DNA of 64,000 nucleotides from Desarmillaria ectypa (GCA_030407005.1 JAUDYN010000005.1:3596001-3660000), one strand, 5' to 3'; shown: positions 1 through 11,211, counted from the stretch's first letter. Notes: generated by a model from the sequence alone, not told the origin. Numbers and translations: made by a program.

Positions 1-83
1 GATAGTGAGATATTCCCCAACATAAGTGGGCCCCGTCTGTTTAGACGGTTTTGGACCGATTTTTAGGCGTTAGTGTAATGCAA

Positions 84-615
84 GACTTGAACGGGGTAAA
101 CATCCATACCCTCAGCAATGTTATGACAATGTGCAATACGGAATGCGCCAAGTTCGATGACATGATGATTTGGTTTGGAGCGACGATAAGTCTTTATCGT
201 ATCTGCTGCCTGAGAAATATCTAAGACACGGTTTCACTTCTAGGGCCAACCTAACGAGTATAGGGTCTGTGTACGCCATGTTCTATCGTTCACTGCTCAC
301 CGAAAATCACATTCACGTTCACAGATCCCAGATCCTTCTCCTCGTTATCTTGTGATCCATGCAGCGTGCGCGCGCATATCACACCTTTCCGGTGCTGGCG
401 GGTATATTGATAAGGTGGAGAGTGAAAGGGAGCTTGCCGCAGTGGTTGCATCGGATGGGGAATCTGGCGCACTTTTGGAACGGTTTTTAGTGCAATCGAA
501 GATCGAGGGCGGAGAGGACTCGGAGGAGGAGACAACTACCAATCCTATTAGTGAACGGGCGGCTGGTCGGACATTACAGAGGTCCATCGAGTGCTGGAGG
601 AAAGCTGCTCCATAG
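84..615 (+). pseudogene. Remnant of an HNH-endonuclease-like gene (C-terminal part)
   Basis: The frame starting near 84 reads LNGVNIHTLSNVMTMC and then KFDDMMIWFG. This matches my memory of the end of the HNH_2-type domain in many agaricomycete proteins (pattern N-h-hT-L....H..FD.hh.WF). A later stretch at about 335-480 reads PRYLVIHAACARISHLSGAG, which in these proteins follows the HNH domain, then an acidic tail ending at 615. Two things point to decay. The histidine expected just before FD is replaced (ECAKFD). The segments lie in different frames: the ITFTFTD stretch before 330 is out of frame with PRYLV, and the first segment runs into a stop near 224. The 5' part lies outside the window. 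Such genes are numerous in mushroom genomes and their function is not established. Family call moderate, pseudogene status inferred. Confidence 0.5.
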
Positions 616-2943
616 GCTACTAATTCCAAGGCTGGATCGATGCTCAAGGCTATAGCGCATCCTCGGCTCCTGTCTGAAGAGAGCTACCCAAGGCTCAAAA
701 TGACAACACAGCTTCCTTTGCTTCGAACCACATTGCTCGCTGAACCATAACTGGATATCATTACGCCCGAAAATTTACCTGGTGTTACTGGTGAACGAAT
801 TGAGGTCCATCTTAGTCTTTTCCCTGGTAGCTCGTGATGCCACGACGTTGTCTTTCCCAATACCATATTATACCCTTGATCTGACGACATGGACTAGTTC
901 TAAACCTCCCTTAAGTGGTTGCCGACATGCAGCACCCGCAGTTCCCTACAATCCTTAGAATATGCATCCCAATCGACCGAGTAAAAAGCCGACAGACCTT
1001 TATAGTCATTCTACAACGCTGCATCTGCCGCCTTTCCTCCCGTTTCTTCTGCAGCGCCTTCGAGGCATTTTTCGGTCATCTTTCGAGTTAGGGATTCTTC
1101 TTTCCCTGATGAATGGATGGCTATGGTGCGCGTCGAAGGGATGAGTGATGCTGCACGGATCGACTAGTTCAGCCCACTCACTCATATGTGACTTCGCGGC
1201 CGGCTGTGTTGAGAGGGGTGACTCTGAGGTCATCTTATCGAACACGCTACATCATCCTTTATCTACACCGTTTCAGCGTGCCTATCTGCTGTCGTAACAG
1301 AAAAGGACATCTGAGTACTGCGCATCTTTTGTGGCCAAGTTCGGACGCTTTTTGAAACTTTTGTATCATGAGGTGATATAGATTTGTTCCTTCTTTCGCT
1401 TCAAGAAGATTTTCAATCGTACAAAAAAAACGTAATCTTTGTATTATGCACATCGTAGCCGACATTCAAGAATAGCAACTTGTGGGTATCCCTGCTCCAT
1501 GCACTGTACTCGGCGACTTACGTGATGACTGGCGGATGTTGTACCATCAGTGGCAGTAGTTTATGACGAACAATTCAACAGCAACACCAATGCCCCTGAT
1601 CCCACGATAATTTCGATGGGTGCGGCGGCGGCAGACTCTGGCCAAACATAGTCGAGATGATTGTCACTGTCGACTGTTAAAATTGTCTCTGCTAGTATAT
1701 GGATACGCCGGGAACGCATGTGCCTGCTCTTGATTTGAGTATGACTTTTTAGAGCGCTTATCTGTCAAGGTTATGAGGGGCTAGTCCTTTCCGACGCAAT
1801 AAGATTCCTCTGACTCGTCCAAGATACTCAAATTTCTACGCCAATTACATGAGAGGCCGTTTTCTCCAGTACCGCCGTCACCATAATAGACCCATCGTCG
1901 CGACAACCTCGCCATTAGTATACATGTCAATTTCGTCGTCAACCGAGTATCGTATTCGAGTAGTTCAAGCAATTTTTTCTGCCAGTAACGATGAGTTGAC
2001 AGTCAGTATAGGCTGACAAACTCATAGTCCTTTAAAAAAATAGAGCTGCTCACTCAGTCGTAGGTCCAGAAGACCCACAAGCTTAGCCCTGTGAATGTGT
2101 TGTCGTAGCGCACCGTAACTTGGATTGGATATGACTAGTGCGCCGACATCAGCTCGAGTATCAGACTACGACAAGACTGCCCCTGTGAGGATTGAAACTC
2201 GTGTCACTATTGAAAGCGGCGGGTTGTATTGTCATTCACCGTAACATTCCAATGCGACTAAAGAGTCAGTTGTACAAATGTCACCCACGACAGTCGCTTT
2301 CCTGACGCTTTTGTAGATATCGCTTGCAATCTACACGGGATGAATAGACTTGTCAACTACGCCGTAACAATTTCAAGCGAAAAATGATGTTGATCGGACT
2401 TGAGAAATTCAAACACACAGAGGAATAGCAAAAAGTATCACAGTACTTACGATATAGCAGATGATATGATAGAATCATGAGATAAAGCGCTAGATAGTCA
2501 TCGATACCTGACACCGCAGCAAAGAGGAAGGAAGTTGACGGTGGCTGTGCGGTTTTGTCTTGGGCTGATCATTACACAAATCCCCGGTCCGAATTCCGAC
2601 CCTTCGAGATGAGGGACCTGGTCTATCCATAAATCTTCGTATCACTTTGGAACCCAGAGAACCCTTCAGGTCATGCGACTGCCGTAGTGCATACATAGTG
2701 AGGAAACGATTTTATTGGCAGTTCAAAACATCTCCTGAGGTACGGTATAACGGCGGTTGCCTCGATGGTGACAAAGGTCGTGTTAAAACAGGTTTTCTTA
2801 CGTATAGACTATGTCGCTAATTGTATTCGTTGATTCATCTTTACCAGGCTAGTTGACTTGGTGCGGATGCATTTAAGGCACAGTCGCATTACATAAAAGG
2901 AAATCGCCTCTTATCTACGACCATCTCTCAGATCGACTCAACG
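616..2943. other. Intergenic stretch, no supported gene
   Basis: Only short open frames under 80 codons occur on either strand, and none shows a domain, a splice-consistent extension or a membrane or signal segment I trust. No tRNA, long repeat or inverted repeat was seen by eye. The last 100 bases are the promoter and 5' UTR of the dioxygenase-family gene starting at 2944. Confidence 0.5.
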
Positions 2944-3879
2944 ATGACGATGACGACCAAACCCGAAACTGATGTCTCTACAGTTGTGGCGAATGAAGTG
3001 AGGTAAAATTCTTGTTTAAAGTCATGTCTTCCGATTACTCATACTTGAGCCGTAGGGAATGGCATTTTCGTGGGTCCGAATAATAAATGTTAATAAACAC
3101 AAACATACGGCCGACCTTCCACAGACATCTATTTTCGCCAGAAGAATGCCAGTGAGCATCACGCTGCGCTGGAGCTGCGTGATGCCGTCTTGAGACTCTG
3201 TCGTGATGGAGCTTTCGTGGCCGTGCCACTGTTCCGTGTTAATACAGAGCCTATCGGACCCCATCCAGTAGGTAAGCCGCCTTTTCACGTTTTGTTTCTT
3301 GGAGTGTAATTGGTTTACACTTCTTATCGAAGGCTCCTACGAAATTTGGGTCCCCGGAGAGAGCTTCTCCTCCGTATTCTCGTTCATCGCGCTGAATCAC
3401 GGACAATTAAGGTGTCTTTGATAGCTGATTCGCGTGATTATCGTGCTCAAGGCCATCAATAGTGTTCTTGTGCACCCCTTGACTTTGGATGAGGTTCGAA
3501 TTCTGTCCTTGAGCTTTTGTATAACCAAATTCTAACTGATCCTAACAGCGAGAGTTCGTCATCGTGCGTAATCGTATGACAGTCATGACTCATATTTCTT
3601 AGGGATCACGAACACCGCAATGCTTGGATTGGCCCGCCGTTCCCATTGGATTTGTCTGCTCTTCCTGAAAAAGCGAGTTCAGTACCCTTGCAATATCCGA
3701 GCCTCAGTTCGTTGATCCGTTCTCTCTATTTGATCCGTCCTGATTCCACCCTTCTTTTAGGAATGGGATACTCTTCCAATGTCCCTCCACTTACGCTGGA
3801 ACAACGAAAGAAAATCGGGGCCAATGTCACACATCTTTTGAGCAAGGAGAAGCTGGCAGCTAGACCGCCCATCTGGTAG
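2944..3879 (+). CDS. DOPA 4,5-dioxygenase family protein
   Basis: Spliced reading gives a small protein of the DOPA_dioxygen family (PF08883). Exon 1 starts at ATG 2944. The introns at 3003-3055 and 3070-3124 rejoin the frame to give REWHFHIYFRQ. Exon 3 continues EHHAALELRDAVLRLC and NTEPIGPHPVG, then SYEIWVP, FIALNHGQL, VLVHPLT and DHEHRNAWIG. The conserved histidines (WHFHIYF, GPHP, VHP, DHEHR) are the expected metal-site region. The acceptor before DHEHR is ambiguous: an AG three bases past the first candidate keeps frame. A further intron probably lies near 3713-3765, joining to LGMGYSS. Plant and Amanita members open the ring of L-DOPA in betalain synthesis. Most fungal members have unknown substrates, so the reaction here is not proven. 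Cytosolic, with no signal peptide. The gene stands alone and no pigment partner genes are nearby. Confidence 0.8.
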
Positions 3880-4178
3880 TATTAATCATCTGTACAGGTG
3901 TGTATTCCAAGCAAACCGAACTTTGGAAATAAAGAGATCTTGTGGAAAAAATGCGACTGCAGATGAGGCTGCGACGGCAACGTCGTTCACACCACAGTAT
4001 GTCAAGACAGTTGCCGTTGTCAATCCGCCAACGCGTACAAAAACTTGAAGCCGTCCACTACGCGTCTGCTCATGACTCGGTCCGAGCAAGTCAAGAATGA
4101 AATATAGAGCAGAACGAGAAGCTACATAAGAAGTCCGGAGGGGCTTCTTCCAACATCTTAAACACCGCTAGTACAAGA

Positions 4179-5761
4179 ATGGATGCAAGCTTTGCAGTGG
4201 TCCCAGCAGGCGAGCTCAAAGTCAGCATGCTTTCTTCTGCATCATGCCGTATATTTGACATCTCTTAGACTGACCAATGTTACCTTTGTCATCGAGCCAA
4301 AGGTAGGCCGGCTACTTAGCGTGAAGAAGTGGTCATCTTACTCACCACCATCAGGACACAATAACTCATGGGTGCACCCTTGCGATTGTAATGTTGTAGC
4401 GCACCAGCGTTGTTTACTCGTCATGATCGACCGGCTTCCCATGAAGCCACCTGCGTGTCCCAAATGCAAGTTCGTGTATCAGACCACGGGGAGCAAGATA
4501 CTTCTTTTGCAGCTGCTTCGGTCGGGACAAAAGATGTTGACTACCGTCATGCATGTAGCCGGCATAGCGGCCTTTGGCAGGGTGTCGTGATTAGCATGGA
4601 GCTGTAAGCCTACTTGTCCCATATTCTGTTCTTATATTACCAACTTTGATTCAGACGTTATGAGAAAAGGTCGCATCTACATCTTCAAGCGTTTATTCGG
4701 AAAGAAGTACGTGCCTCACTAGTTAACTGAACTAGCCGCCTAAGCTGCTCTTCCTAGTCTTTTCGATCTGTTGTTGACTATCGAAGTGTCGAATTGGTCA
4801 GTAGCGCGACGCCTCACCATCCCTCTGATATACATACTAGCCCGGGAGCCCTCTCGATACCGTCACTTTCTACTCATGGTCCTGTTCACATGGCCCTCGC
4901 AGCCACCACTTGCCGTACGCGAGCGGCTTATGACAAATGCTCTTCAATCCCCCAGCGGTCCAGGTATTTTTCCTTTTCCCTCCAACTCTCCCTCCGTCTC
5001 ACATGATTACTTGGCCTCCCACTCGCTCACAATTTGGGTACCTCATATATGCGACTAACTTCGCGTATGATTGTTTCCGTAGTCGTGTCCTTGGTCTTCC
5101 AACCCGCACCGACATTTTGTGTAATATCTTCAGTGTCCCGCAGCGCATTTGGCACTAGATCCGCCATCACAGAGATATGGAGGGTTCAGAGGCTTACATT
5201 CAACTGGTCTGGGAGGCGGATATACCGTTCACCATCTTAGAAATCCTGCTTTTGCCTGTGGTATCACAGGGAATGGGGCACCTTTGTATATTCTTGCAGG
5301 CCATATCTCTTCCCTTCGTTTCCGTCTGGGTATCAGGTCCGCTGTCGCTGTCGCTGGTATATCCCTGTCGCTGTCGTATCTGACTGGCGAGATGCGGAAC
5401 CAGGTACTGAATAATAACATTTACTGGGCCAGATTCACTACCTGGGCATGGTCTAAGATGGACGCTGTATGGCATGCCACACATCTTTGCGCCCCTCGCA
5501 CATCTTTTTAGGCTTTTTTTAATTAGGATCCGCAACACAGTTGGACTGGGTCTTTATGTTGTTATGAGTTTCGACCATTTTGGCGCGACGCTGGTACTCA
5601 TACCACGCTAGATGAAGGATTCACTTGGACTGTTTTGCCGACGAATTATCGACAAGGAAAGCGAAACTGGTCGCATTGTGGACAGGCCCTTTGAAGGCTT
5701 GGATCTCCGCCATTGGGACCTCATACAACCCCAGCCTGATCAAAGTCTCGAAGAGCCCTGA
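4179..5761 (+). CDS. RING-CH (RINGv) membrane E3 ligase-like protein, frame probably disrupted
   Basis: ATG 4179 plus introns 4221-4268 and 4303-4354 gives an N-terminal RING-CH domain: CYLC, then WVHPCDC, AHQRCLLVMID and ACPKC, a complete C4HC3 zinc set. Such proteins are membrane-bound ubiquitin ligases, as in the MARCH/Doa10 type. Downstream segments fit the fungal family: LLTIEVSNWSVARRLTIPLI and TWPSQPPLAVRERL (about 4770-4925), WPPTRSQFGYLIYA (about 5010), LLLPVVSQGMGHLC (about 5245), a hydrophobic part near 5440, and a tail RPFEGLDLRHWDLIQP ending at TGA 5759-5761. I could not find one splice pattern that joins all of these. After the RING the frame stops at 4590, and the next two joins (about 4590-4760 and 4955-5010) each need a shift. 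Either unusual splicing, sequence error or a recent pseudogene. Confidence 0.6.
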
Positions 5762-6979
5762 CTGTGAACTAGTTCGTTTGAGCCCTTTATGCTACTGCCA
5801 TACTTGATACAACGCCGTTCATCTACATACGCCCCATACCGTCGTCGACACACCCGTATCGCAATCGCGTTGCGCTGTGCCGAGGATTTCGTGTATTTTT
5901 CCCTATGTTCACCCCGCTCAACAATACATAACTTTCCTCGGATTCTTCTTAGAATTGACTTGGTCGACATGACATAACAAGCACCAGATGTTCAAGCTTT
6001 TACACTTTGACTTTGACTCAGCAAGTTATGATAAGATAAAGTTCCCTTGGTCTCGATTTCTTTCTTGCTCACGTCTCACGATGCTTCCTGCCATGGTTCT
6101 ACATACCACTGCCTCTGCTGGAGATCCATGCGTTACCATTTCCAGGAAGATATTCGTAAAACCATCTGACGCCTTGACTGATTAGATGTCCTCATCTTTC
6201 AATGAAAGACTATGGCAAAACATTTTGACAATTGTGTCTCGTACTGATGTGTTTACCCTTCTTTAAAATCGGAGCAGATCTGACAAATTTGTTCCTAGAC
6301 CGATTACGACCTCGACTGGGCCCCATACTTGTTCACATCCTAATTGATTGACCGACATACCCTTAAGTGTACCGTAAGCCTAACAGATTTTTGATTTCTA
6401 GGCGTAAACTAGTACCCTTCACGTAGAGGATCATGGGCAAACAGTCTTCCAAATATTGTTGGCTTCCCCGGATCTTTAAGTTCTGGTACGCGATCAGGGA
6501 AATCTCTTGGCTGATGGATGGGTACTATGAAGAGACTCCAGGTGGACTCGCTTCTGTCCGTGCTGTACTTGTCATTTGACGAGACATAACTGGCGGACAG
6601 GAGAAAGACTAAATCCTGTTCTTTTGATATTTCTGACGTTAATAATAATAGCATGAAGCTTGTTAGACGAAGGAACACCCATCCGTGAGCTGCTACAACA
6701 CTTTTTTGTAGTGATGTCCATTGGAGCTACAATGATTCTAAAGCATAACCACAGCCCGTTTGCGACACATCCGGCACGTATAACAATCCCTGGAATCTAT
6801 GGAGCTCCGCGTCAGTTAATTTTGCCGTACTTTATGATTAATTGACAAACCTCTACCATTCGGAGCTGGAAATTGTTCTATTCGTGAATGTCCGGTGAGA
6901 ATAATGATCAAACAGCACACGACGTACACAAGGGATTGTGGCTTATGTGTAGGACTTCAACTGTTTTTGGGCCTCGAAA
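5762..6979. other. Intergenic stretch, no supported gene
   Basis: Several open frames of 60-90 codons exist but none has a recognisable domain or a splice-consistent continuation. No repeat or RNA gene was recognised. Confidence 0.4.
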
Positions 6980-7687
6980 CTACCGTCTCTGAACGTTCGG
7001 TATAATAGGTTTCTTATACGTATCGCTCGTAACAGACTTCGCATGATGGCAAGCACTAACCAGCTGGCTCACGAAGGACCGATTTCCGCCCACGACCGTC
7101 AGCTTCTTAACCCCGGGCAAAGCGAACGACGGATCTTCAACCAGGGCAGTATCCTCTTTAAGCCGTGCTCTGCAGAACGGAAGGCCATACGTGAATACGA
7201 CATCGAGCTCCGCCACTTGTTCCGGTAACCAGAGATACGTGAAGTCGGGGTCACTACACCACCAATTATGGTAGTTCACCAACACCCGCTGGACATTGGG
7301 GAAGTATTTTGATAACAGTGGCATGATGCAGCAGATATTATTCCACATGGGGTGAGGTAACGGGTTGCCACGGTAGGGATCCACTTCGAGGAGAAAGGAG
7401 ATGGACCGGCAAAATTCTGACGGTGAGAATGGTGAATCAGTGGACCGAAAAGCTACCGTCAACCGTGGCAGAATAAAGCAGAGGATGTGGTTAAGGTGAG
7501 AGGGGGTGAGGATGTGGATGTCGGTGCAGAATACGCGAGTAAATTCCCAAGCGAACGATTTGTTGACGAGGAGAGGTGATGTCGCCATTTGGAGTCGCTG
7601 GAAGGGTGTAAGGGGTAGTGCCCATGCCTCTGCAATAATTTGGCCGAGTATTTCGACCGGTAGTATCGTTCGGACTGATAACGACAT
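6980..7687 (-). CDS. F-box-like conserved protein, paralog 1
   Basis: A single-exon frame of 235 codons. The N-terminus (ILPVEILGQIIAEAW) resembles the F-box-like helix set (LP.Ei...Ii) found in large agaricomycete families. Next come FAWEFTRVFCTDIHI, PSEFCRSISFLLEVDP, a tryptophan-rich YHNWW segment and LPGVKKLTVVGGNR, suggesting leucine-rich-like repeats. A close paralog lies at 42495-43142 on the other strand, with the same start context and more than half of the residues identical by eye. This copy has a longer C-terminus (about 20 extra residues after SACHHAK). A TATAAAG box on the minus strand at 7724-7730 lies about 40 nt upstream of the ATG. Probable role as a substrate-recognition or structural protein is inference; no substrate can be named. 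Confidence 0.65.
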   Translation of the reverse strand: MSLSVRTILPVEILGQIIAEAWALPLTPFQRLQMATSPLLVNKSFAWEFTRVFCTDIHILTPSHLNHILCFILPRLTVAFRSTDSPFSPSEFCRSISFLLEVDPYRGNPLPHPMWNNICCIMPLLSKYFPNVQRVLVNYHNWWCSDPDFTYLWLPEQVAELDVVFTYGLPFCRARLKEDTALVEDPSFALPGVKKLTVVGGNRSFVSQLVSACHHAKSVTSDTYKKPIIPNVQRR

Positions 7688-7723
7688 GGAGAGCGGACGA
7701 GGATCAGGCAGTAGGGGCCATGC

Positions 7724-7730
7724 CTTTATA
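7724..7730 (-). promoter_or_regulatory. TATA box of F-box-like paralog 1
   Basis: TATAAAG read on the minus strand, about 40 nt before the ATG at 7687. The second paralog also has a TATA element upstream of its start (42405-42410), which supports both start choices. Confidence 0.5.
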
Positions 7731-8109
7731 ACGGATGTGCCACTCCTTTTCGATCGTCGATCAGGGCTTGATTCACCTCATCTAAGCCAAGACAATTCTC
7801 AGAGCATAGCCTGAGCAATGTAAAGGATAAACTCCAGAGACACCATAGATTGGATTAGGCCAGCACCGCAATAGGTCCTAGGTAGTACTAGACACGGACC
7901 GGATCCTCAATCACGCCGGAATGTAGCAGTCGAGGGTTTGCGGTACTCGAAATGAAGTTTCAAGGTGCAGTCCAAGATTGCGAGGTTATCAAATGACTTA
8001 CCAGGAGCTCTGAGGAGCGAAGGTACGACAAGAGTCGGGAACCTCGACTGTGGCTATGTACCATCAACAAATGTACATAATCGTCTTTATTTTTTCTTTC
8101 ACCATCATC

Positions 8110-10017
8110 ATGGAGAACGGTAACAGCCACCCAAGTCTGCGTGTCCTCTGCACCAGACTGCAAACGATTCACGATTCGATATCTCATTTCCAGCCGCCGA
8201 CCAGGAGGCCTCCAATACTCGACTCGTCGCTGGACCTCATCGATGCTCCTGATGATACACAATGGTTGCAACAAGATCACATTCCAGGCCTCAGAAAGCT
8301 CAAGGATACCATTAAAATCGACTTGGATGTGTTGGATAAGGTAAGGTTCATTTGTGTGTGAGGATCGCGTTGTTCCTCACCTTACCATGGTCACTTCAGT
8401 AGTTCCTTGAGGATCCCAAGTCCGCCGACCTACCGCCCTTGTCGACGAATGCGCCTTACCTCATAGCGGTTTGGAATGAAGTGCTCTGTGTGCCTCCTAG
8501 AGTAGTGTCCGTTTTCAAGTCGTTTTCCTCGACGCCTCCACCTTCTACGCCAGTACCGCGGGAGTCCAGGAAGGCAGGTGGTCAAAAGCCTTCTGGAACT
8601 AAAGTTGATGTAGTAGCGGACCACGGGCGTTGTTGGATTCGAGTAAACACGTCAGCTTTCTCTCCCCTGCATCCCCAATTATCAACGTTGAATGTGTCCT
8701 AGAATCAAGAACTCTCGTATCCTGGCTGAATTTCGGGAAATAGACTCCTACTTGACTGACTCATCCGATGAAGAAGAAGTATCTGACGAAGAAGAGATTA
8801 CGAATGGGATCCACCGCCCGTCTCGGACGCTTGCCCAAACTGAATTCGACAACTCTATATTGCGAATGGGTCGCGCACTGGTGGGAGCCGCCAAAGTGAA
8901 CACGTATGAGGTAGCCTCTGTCGACGGAACTAAACGAATTACTCCCCGAGTAACTTTGCGGCTTACACGTCTTGATCCGTCCGAGACGAACGAGGACGGC
9001 GAACCTACCGATCCCCGGATAGCCCAAACAATACAACACCTACAAGACATGGGAATAGACGTTTCGCTAGGGGAGAGACAAGATGATGAGATTCCCGTGG
9101 TTACCAAACCACCTCCACTCGCGCCTGCACCTCTAGCTCTGAAACCGACGCGACGCATTAATCTTGATCTCTCCGTCCTCATCGCTCTTGTCTCAGATCT
9201 CACGCACGCCAGCCTCCCACAATCCGTCGACGAAGCCAATACACGTTTCATTCCTCCACTGCGAGACAGGGAATGGAAGAAAAAAAAGGACATTTCGGCT
9301 ATCGAAGATGGGCTAGATGAACTGTCCATGTCATCCTCCAGTGACCTCGCCAAACATTCCCGGGCTTTGATCAATCAAGTATTGCAGGAGATGGTCAAAG
9401 GCATGATACAAGAATTTAGTGATCGTCTACCGGAAGACTATGTGGAGTTTTGGACTACCGATGAGGCAAAGGAGCGTTGCCTGCGTATAGTATCCAAAAT
9501 TGGGGGTCCGAACGAGAAACGGCGTGCGCAAGCCCTGTTCCTCGATCCTGCTACGACAGATGCAGAAAACTTGTATTGGCAGTCTTCTCGTTACACCAAG
9601 GCGCTTATCCCCATTCTCCCCATACGCTTGTACCCAGAGAATGGAGCGCCGCTCATGCCAACCACACCCGTCCCATCCTTCTTCCATTCCCTCCAAAACA
9701 CCTGCCTAGACATTCTCTCCCTCGAGAACGCCTCCGTCAGGACTAGTTCGAAGGCTGTAATTACGAAAGCCAACCCGCGTCTGACGGCACATACGGTACA
9801 GAGCATGCTATGGGGTGCACGGCTGGGATGGACGACGTTGACGGCTAATAGGACCAGCGTGAGGGCTATTTTGAAGGAGACGGAGGTGCGGCGGAAGGCT
9901 GCGGCGGCTGCGGCTGAGAGTGGGCCTGTTGAAGAGGAGTCTGTGGAGAGTGCTGATGCAGCCATTTGGATTGTGGATCCGCGGAGCTTGGCAGAGGGTA
10001 TGAGGTCCGATAGTTAG
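8110..10017 (+). CDS. DUF1308 family protein (UPF0415, C7orf25-like)
   Basis: Three exons: 8110-8340, 8403-8650 and 8703-10017, with clean in-phase joins (…LDVLDK/FLEDPKSADLPPL… and …WIRVNT/IKNSRILAEF…). The N-terminal part begins MENGNSHPSLRVL. The middle has VDVVADHGRCWIRV, then NSRILAEFREIDSYLTDS and an acidic linker. The C-terminal part ends with the family signature WTTLTANRTSVRAI. This arrangement (DUF5614-like N-terminus plus DUF1308) is typical of fungal homologs of human C7orf25. Function is not established; I make no claim of activity. No signal peptide or membrane segment, so probably cytosolic or nuclear. The ATG at 8110 was chosen over 8050 because the extra residues are hydrophobic and unlike the family N-terminus. 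Length about 597 residues. Confidence 0.85.
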
Positions 10018-10076
10018 TGGGTATAGAAGTAGCTGGGACCCGTGTACAATGGCAACAGAAGATTTTCTGGCTCACG

Positions 10077-10496
10077 TCACATCGCAAAAACCTCAATAAG
10101 AGAAGTACTGTTAGCCTCCAGAATGTGGATAGTTTCTACGTGCAACAAGTGGCAAGGTGTTTCACAGGGACCCCACAACACGGGAAAACCATTTGCGTCA
10201 GGGTGATAATTATTTTCCGATAGCCTTGGAGTTTTCTCAAAGGACTGGACCTCTTGCTGGCCTCTACAGTTGAGCATCGGCAGAGAGTCCTGTATAGCTG
10301 ACTTTTCAGGTGATTGCCGAAGATCAGCTAGAGTGCACGCCGATCCCATCTCAACAACATCTACGCGTCTCGGCACGACTCTAGAAGTATGGAAAACATT
10401 CATTGGGGAGCGACAATGAGAAAGATACCTTTCGGGCTGACGGCAGGACCGGCAGAGGGAATGTACTTGGTCTAGCCAATGGAAGAAGGTATCCAA
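10077..10496 (-). CDS. Small unrecognised ORF with TATA box
   Basis: A 139-codon frame (MDTFFHWLDQVHSLCRSC…) with scattered cysteines and no recognised domain, membrane segment or signal peptide. The only support beyond openness is a minus-strand TATAAAG at 10531-10537, 35 nt before the ATG, and a second TATAAAA-type box at 10591-10598. It is convergent with the DUF1308 gene, whose stop lies 60 nt away, so it could also overlap that gene's 3' UTR by chance. Confidence 0.25.
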   Translation of the reverse strand: MDTFFHWLDQVHSLCRSCRQPERYLSHCRSPMNVFHTSRVVPRRVDVVEMGSACTLADLRQSPEKSAIQDSLPMLNCRGQQEVQSFEKTPRLSENNYHPDANGFPVLWGPCETPCHLLHVETIHILEANSTSLIEVFAM

Positions 10497-10530
10497 TACC
10501 CATTCTCTCCTAGCGGGGCAGCGGCGAGTG

Positions 10531-10537
10531 CTTTATA
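10531..10537 (-). promoter_or_regulatory. Candidate TATA box
   Basis: Minus-strand TATAAAG 35 nt upstream of the ATG at 10496. A second TATAAAAG occurs at 10591-10598. Either could drive the small ORF or an unannotated transcript. Confidence 0.3.
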
Positions 10538-10769
10538 GGTGAGAGAAGGAAGGAAAGGAGGGATGAGAGGATGCATTGAAGGAGGGCGTCCTTTTATACT
10601 CGTCGGGAGCGAAGTTGGGGATCTGCGCATGATGATCGGAACACGTCATAGAAACATCAAGAACTTTCGTTACTGGTGGCGGCGCGTACTGGACTCATAA
10701 CCGTCTCTCTCTCACCACTTGACGCGTGACGCGTGACGTCGCAAGCGAGAAAGTGAGATGAGAGACTGG

Positions 10770-10850
10770 TAAATTTGGGTCCGAATTTGGCAGGTTGTGC
10801 GGGTGGCTGTGAAAAGGTCAGGTGAATGTCACGTGTGTACGCGTCCGTCA
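10770..10850 (+). repeat. Left inverted-repeat arm
   Basis: Pairs with 11141-11211 in reverse complement. It contains CACGTG-like (10830-10835) and TGGCTGTGAAA motifs, also present with changes in the other arm. Confidence 0.65.
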
Positions 10851-11140
10851 TGGTCGTTTACACGCCTTGTAGTACTTGCTTGGCATATACAACAGCCTAA
10901 TCCTCGCTGAATATGCGCCGAAAAATACATTATAGAGTCGGATTCGCTGTTGAGGGGAGTTTATGCAGTCAAACTGGAAAGATTTGTGGGCGAAAAGACA
11001 GGATTTGGTAACAAAAAAGGGATAAATCATTGTCCAGAGGAGCATTTGGGACAAAAATGCTTTCGGGGAGATTTTCTATGGTGCACAAAGCGGAGTAACG
11101 GTAAGAATGCCATTGAAAAAAAAAGCACCGCGACTGGTTT

Positions 11141-11211
11141 GCGTCCGAAGTATACATGTGATATTCACCTGACTCTTTCACAGCCACCCGCGCAACCTGG
11201 ACCCAAATTTA
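11141..11211 (-). repeat. Right inverted-repeat arm
   Basis: Reverse complement of 10770-10850 with a deletion of roughly 10 bases next to the outer TAAATTTGGGTCC block and scattered substitutions. This implies the element is not brand new. Confidence 0.65.

Larger units (their letters stand above)
10770..11211. mobile_element. MITE-like element with long terminal inverted repeats
   Basis: The left end (10770-10850) starts TAAATTTGGGTCC and continues AGGTTGTGCGGGTGGCTGTG, then AAAAGGTCAGGTGAATGTCA. The right end (11141-11211) is its reverse complement with few changes and lacks about 10 bases (GAATTTGGC region). The arms are about 70-80 bp and the interior about 290 bp. The interior has no transposase frame. 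Both outer ends are TA followed by AATTTGGGTCC, so TA may be the target duplication, as in Tc1/mariner-type elements. A GACGCGT direct repeat lies just outside the left end (10721-10738). Non-autonomous transposon is inference; a simple inverted duplication is the alternative. Confidence 0.6.

Noticed and set aside
8748..9374. 208-codon minus-strand frame
   Set aside because: Antisense to the DUF1308 main exon, which is supported by family motifs.
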